DNA of 5,515 nucleotides, from assembly GCA_014729595.1 (NCBI GenBank), contig WJJU01000498.1, positions 1-5,515 of the forward strand, read 5' to 3'. Below are positions 4,294 to 5,515 of the stretch, one piece after another. Origin of the DNA: Chitinivibrionales bacterium. Lineage in GTDB: Bacteria > Fibrobacterota > Chitinivibrionia > Chitinivibrionales > WJMI01. The notes under the pieces were generated by a model. It did not search any database. It worked only from the letters and a program-made list of their open reading frames with translations, and was not told where the DNA came from. Positions within the stretch are counted from its first letter, which is position 1, and the number at the start of each line of letters is the position of its first letter. The position numbers and the translations under genes were made by a program.

Positions 4294-5515
4294 CTACTTG
4301 TCTTTGAGCAGTTCCCGCGCATGTTTTCGCGAGATCTCGGATTCATCCCCAAGCATGCGGGCGATCTCGAGCACTTTGTCTTCACCCTTGAGCACCTTTG
4401 CCCGCGTAACCGTCCGACCGTCTTCGGTGGATTTGTAGATATGTACATGATGGTTGCCTGCCGAAGCGATCTGGTGTAGATGCGATATGCAGAGAACTTG
4501 ATGTGATCGGCTCAATTCCACCAGGGCCTGAGCGACGGTGTTGGCAAGCAGGCCGCCCACCCCCGTATCGATCTCATCGAATATGAGAACCGGAATGCGG
4601 TCTTGGCCGGACAGTACCGTTTTTACCGCAAGCATAAGACGCGAAATTTCTCCGCCCGACGCAGTCTTGGTGAGGGGAAGGAACGGTTCGCCGGGATTGG
4701 TTTGGACTTCGAATGATAGTTCTTCCCGCCCCCGCGGCATGAGTTCTTTCCGCGGGGTCATAACCGTGCGCCATTTGCCTTCGGTGAACCCCAACCGTCC
4801 CATGCGTTCCGTAATGAGTTCGTCGAAGCCTTTTGCCGCTTGACGCCGCGTATCGGTCAACCGTCCGGCGAGTGTTAATGCGCGATTGTGTGCCTCAGCC
4901 GCCTTGCGTTCCAGCGTGGCCCTATCGCCGTCGGCATTGGCTATCGCATCAAGATCGGCCTTTATCTTGCGTTGTGTGCGGAGAAGCCCTTCGAAGTCGC
5001 AACCATGCTTTTTCTTCAGACGCTGTATTTTGGCCAGCCGGTGATTAATTTGATCGAGGCGCGCCGGGTTAGCCCCGCCCATAGCTCCTTCGAGATACGA
5101 AGAACAAAAAATTCCGAGTTCCGCAAGGGATGTGACAACCCCGTCGATTTCTTGCTGCCAAGGTTTAGCTTTGGGGTCATACTTTTCGAGGACCGCCAAT
5201 TGCCTACGAATCTCGACAACCGCATGTTCGAGCGAAGGGGTTTCCGCCGTGCCTTCGATAAGAGCGGCGATCCGTGATACGCTTTCCATGCGCTCGGTTT
5301 CCGAACTGAGAAGCGCATACTCTTGCTCCAGCTCCTCTTCTTCGTTGGCTGACAGCTCCAGCGAGGCCAGTTCTCGATATTGAAATTCGAGCAAATCGCG
5401 CCGTTCGGACAATTGAGCGGCGTTTCGGTCATGTTTTTCGAGCGCCGCGTCCGCTTCTACAAACGCGCGATATGCCTTCTCGTACGATTCCAGAGGTGCG
5501 GCGACACCGTCCAAC
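4294..5515 (-). CDS. recN: DNA repair ATPase RecN, C-terminal part (runs off the right edge)
   Basis: RecN is an SMC-like ATPase of double-strand break repair that acts with RecA in the cytoplasm. The window holds about 406 residues, compared with about 550 in the family. The N-terminal Walker A region lies outside, and the first visible codon (TTG) is an internal Leu, not a start. Visible in order are a long Glu/Lys-rich helical part (visible residues about 1-235, the coiled-coil arms) and then the C-terminal ATPase lobe. The lobe has the ABC signature TASGGEISRLMLA (SGGE encoded at 4648-4659), Walker B VLIFDEIDTG (4561-4590), and the H-loop SHLHQIAS (first His at 4480-4482) where most RecN proteins have THLPQ. 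The C-terminal stretch VLEIARMLGDE...ARELL is the usual RecN ending. The stop TAG is at 4294-4296. It converges with the ParA-M23 gene, 258 bases away. Nothing suggests truncation or frameshift in the visible part. Confidence 0.95.
   Translation of the reverse strand, partial: LDGVAAPLESYEKAYRAFVEADAALEKHDRNAAQLSERRDLLEFQYRELASLELSANEEEELEQEYALLSSETERMESVSRIAALIEGTAETPSLEHAVVEIRRQLAVLEKYDPKAKPWQQEIDGVVTSLAELGIFCSSYLEGAMGGANPARLDQINHRLAKIQRLKKKHGCDFEGLLRTQRKIKADLDAIANADGDRATLERKAAEAHNRALTLAGRLTDTRRQAAKGFDELITERMGRLGFTEGKWRTVMTPRKELMPRGREELSFEVQTNPGEPFLPLTKTASGGEISRLMLAVKTVLSGQDRIPVLIFDEIDTGVGGLLANTVAQALVELSRSHQVLCISHLHQIASAGNHHVHIYKSTEDGRTVTRAKVLKGEDKVLEIARMLGDESEISRKHARELLKDK

Overview
The window is chromosomal-type DNA from a bacterium of moderate G+C content (roughly 50-55% by eye). 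Several features suggest an envelope with a periplasm: a single-pass membrane protein with extracytoplasmic TPRs, and a membrane-anchored LysM/M23 peptidoglycan hydrolase domain. I cannot place it in a phylum from the sequence alone. No rRNA, tRNA, transposase, CRISPR array or phage gene was recognised.

Layout, left to right. Positions 1-610 hold no gene I can name. There is one doubtful minus-strand ORF whose stop overlaps a possible next start (TGATG), and a strong hairpin at 515-543. Positions 622-1305 (+) encode a 227-residue protein with a Lys-rich cytoplasmic tail, one membrane helix and TPR repeats (YfgM/TPR_21 type), with a TTG start set by a good ribosome binding site. Positions 1306-1815 form a 510-base gap. 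It contains an inverted repeat, a convincing sigma-70-type promoter (TTGCCA, 17 bases, TACAAT) and then about 375 bases of potentially folded leader or ncRNA. Positions 1816-2160 (+) encode a 114-residue stand-alone degenerate receiver domain. Positions 2194-4035 (+) encode a 613-residue protein that joins a ParA/MinD-type ATPase, a membrane helix, a LysM-like segment and an intact M23 (LytM) metallopeptidase domain. Positions 4036-4293 separate convergent genes and carry a row of hairpins. Positions 4294-5515 (-) are the C-terminal three quarters of the DNA repair ATPase RecN, running off the right edge.

The main point of interest is the two-gene unit 1816-4035. A pseudo-receiver followed 33 bases later by a ParA-type ATPase recalls CpaE/TadZ proteins, where an atypical receiver is fused to such an ATPase. 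Here the receiver is a separate protein, and the ATPase is instead fused across the membrane to a peptidoglycan hydrolase with all expected zinc and catalytic residues. Read plainly, this is a candidate machine in which a cytoplasmic positioning ATPase directly carries and places a periplasmic cell-wall hydrolase, perhaps under control of the small receiver. The domain calls are read from the sequence; the mechanism is inference. RecN and the TPR protein look like ordinary neighbours with no evident functional link to this unit.
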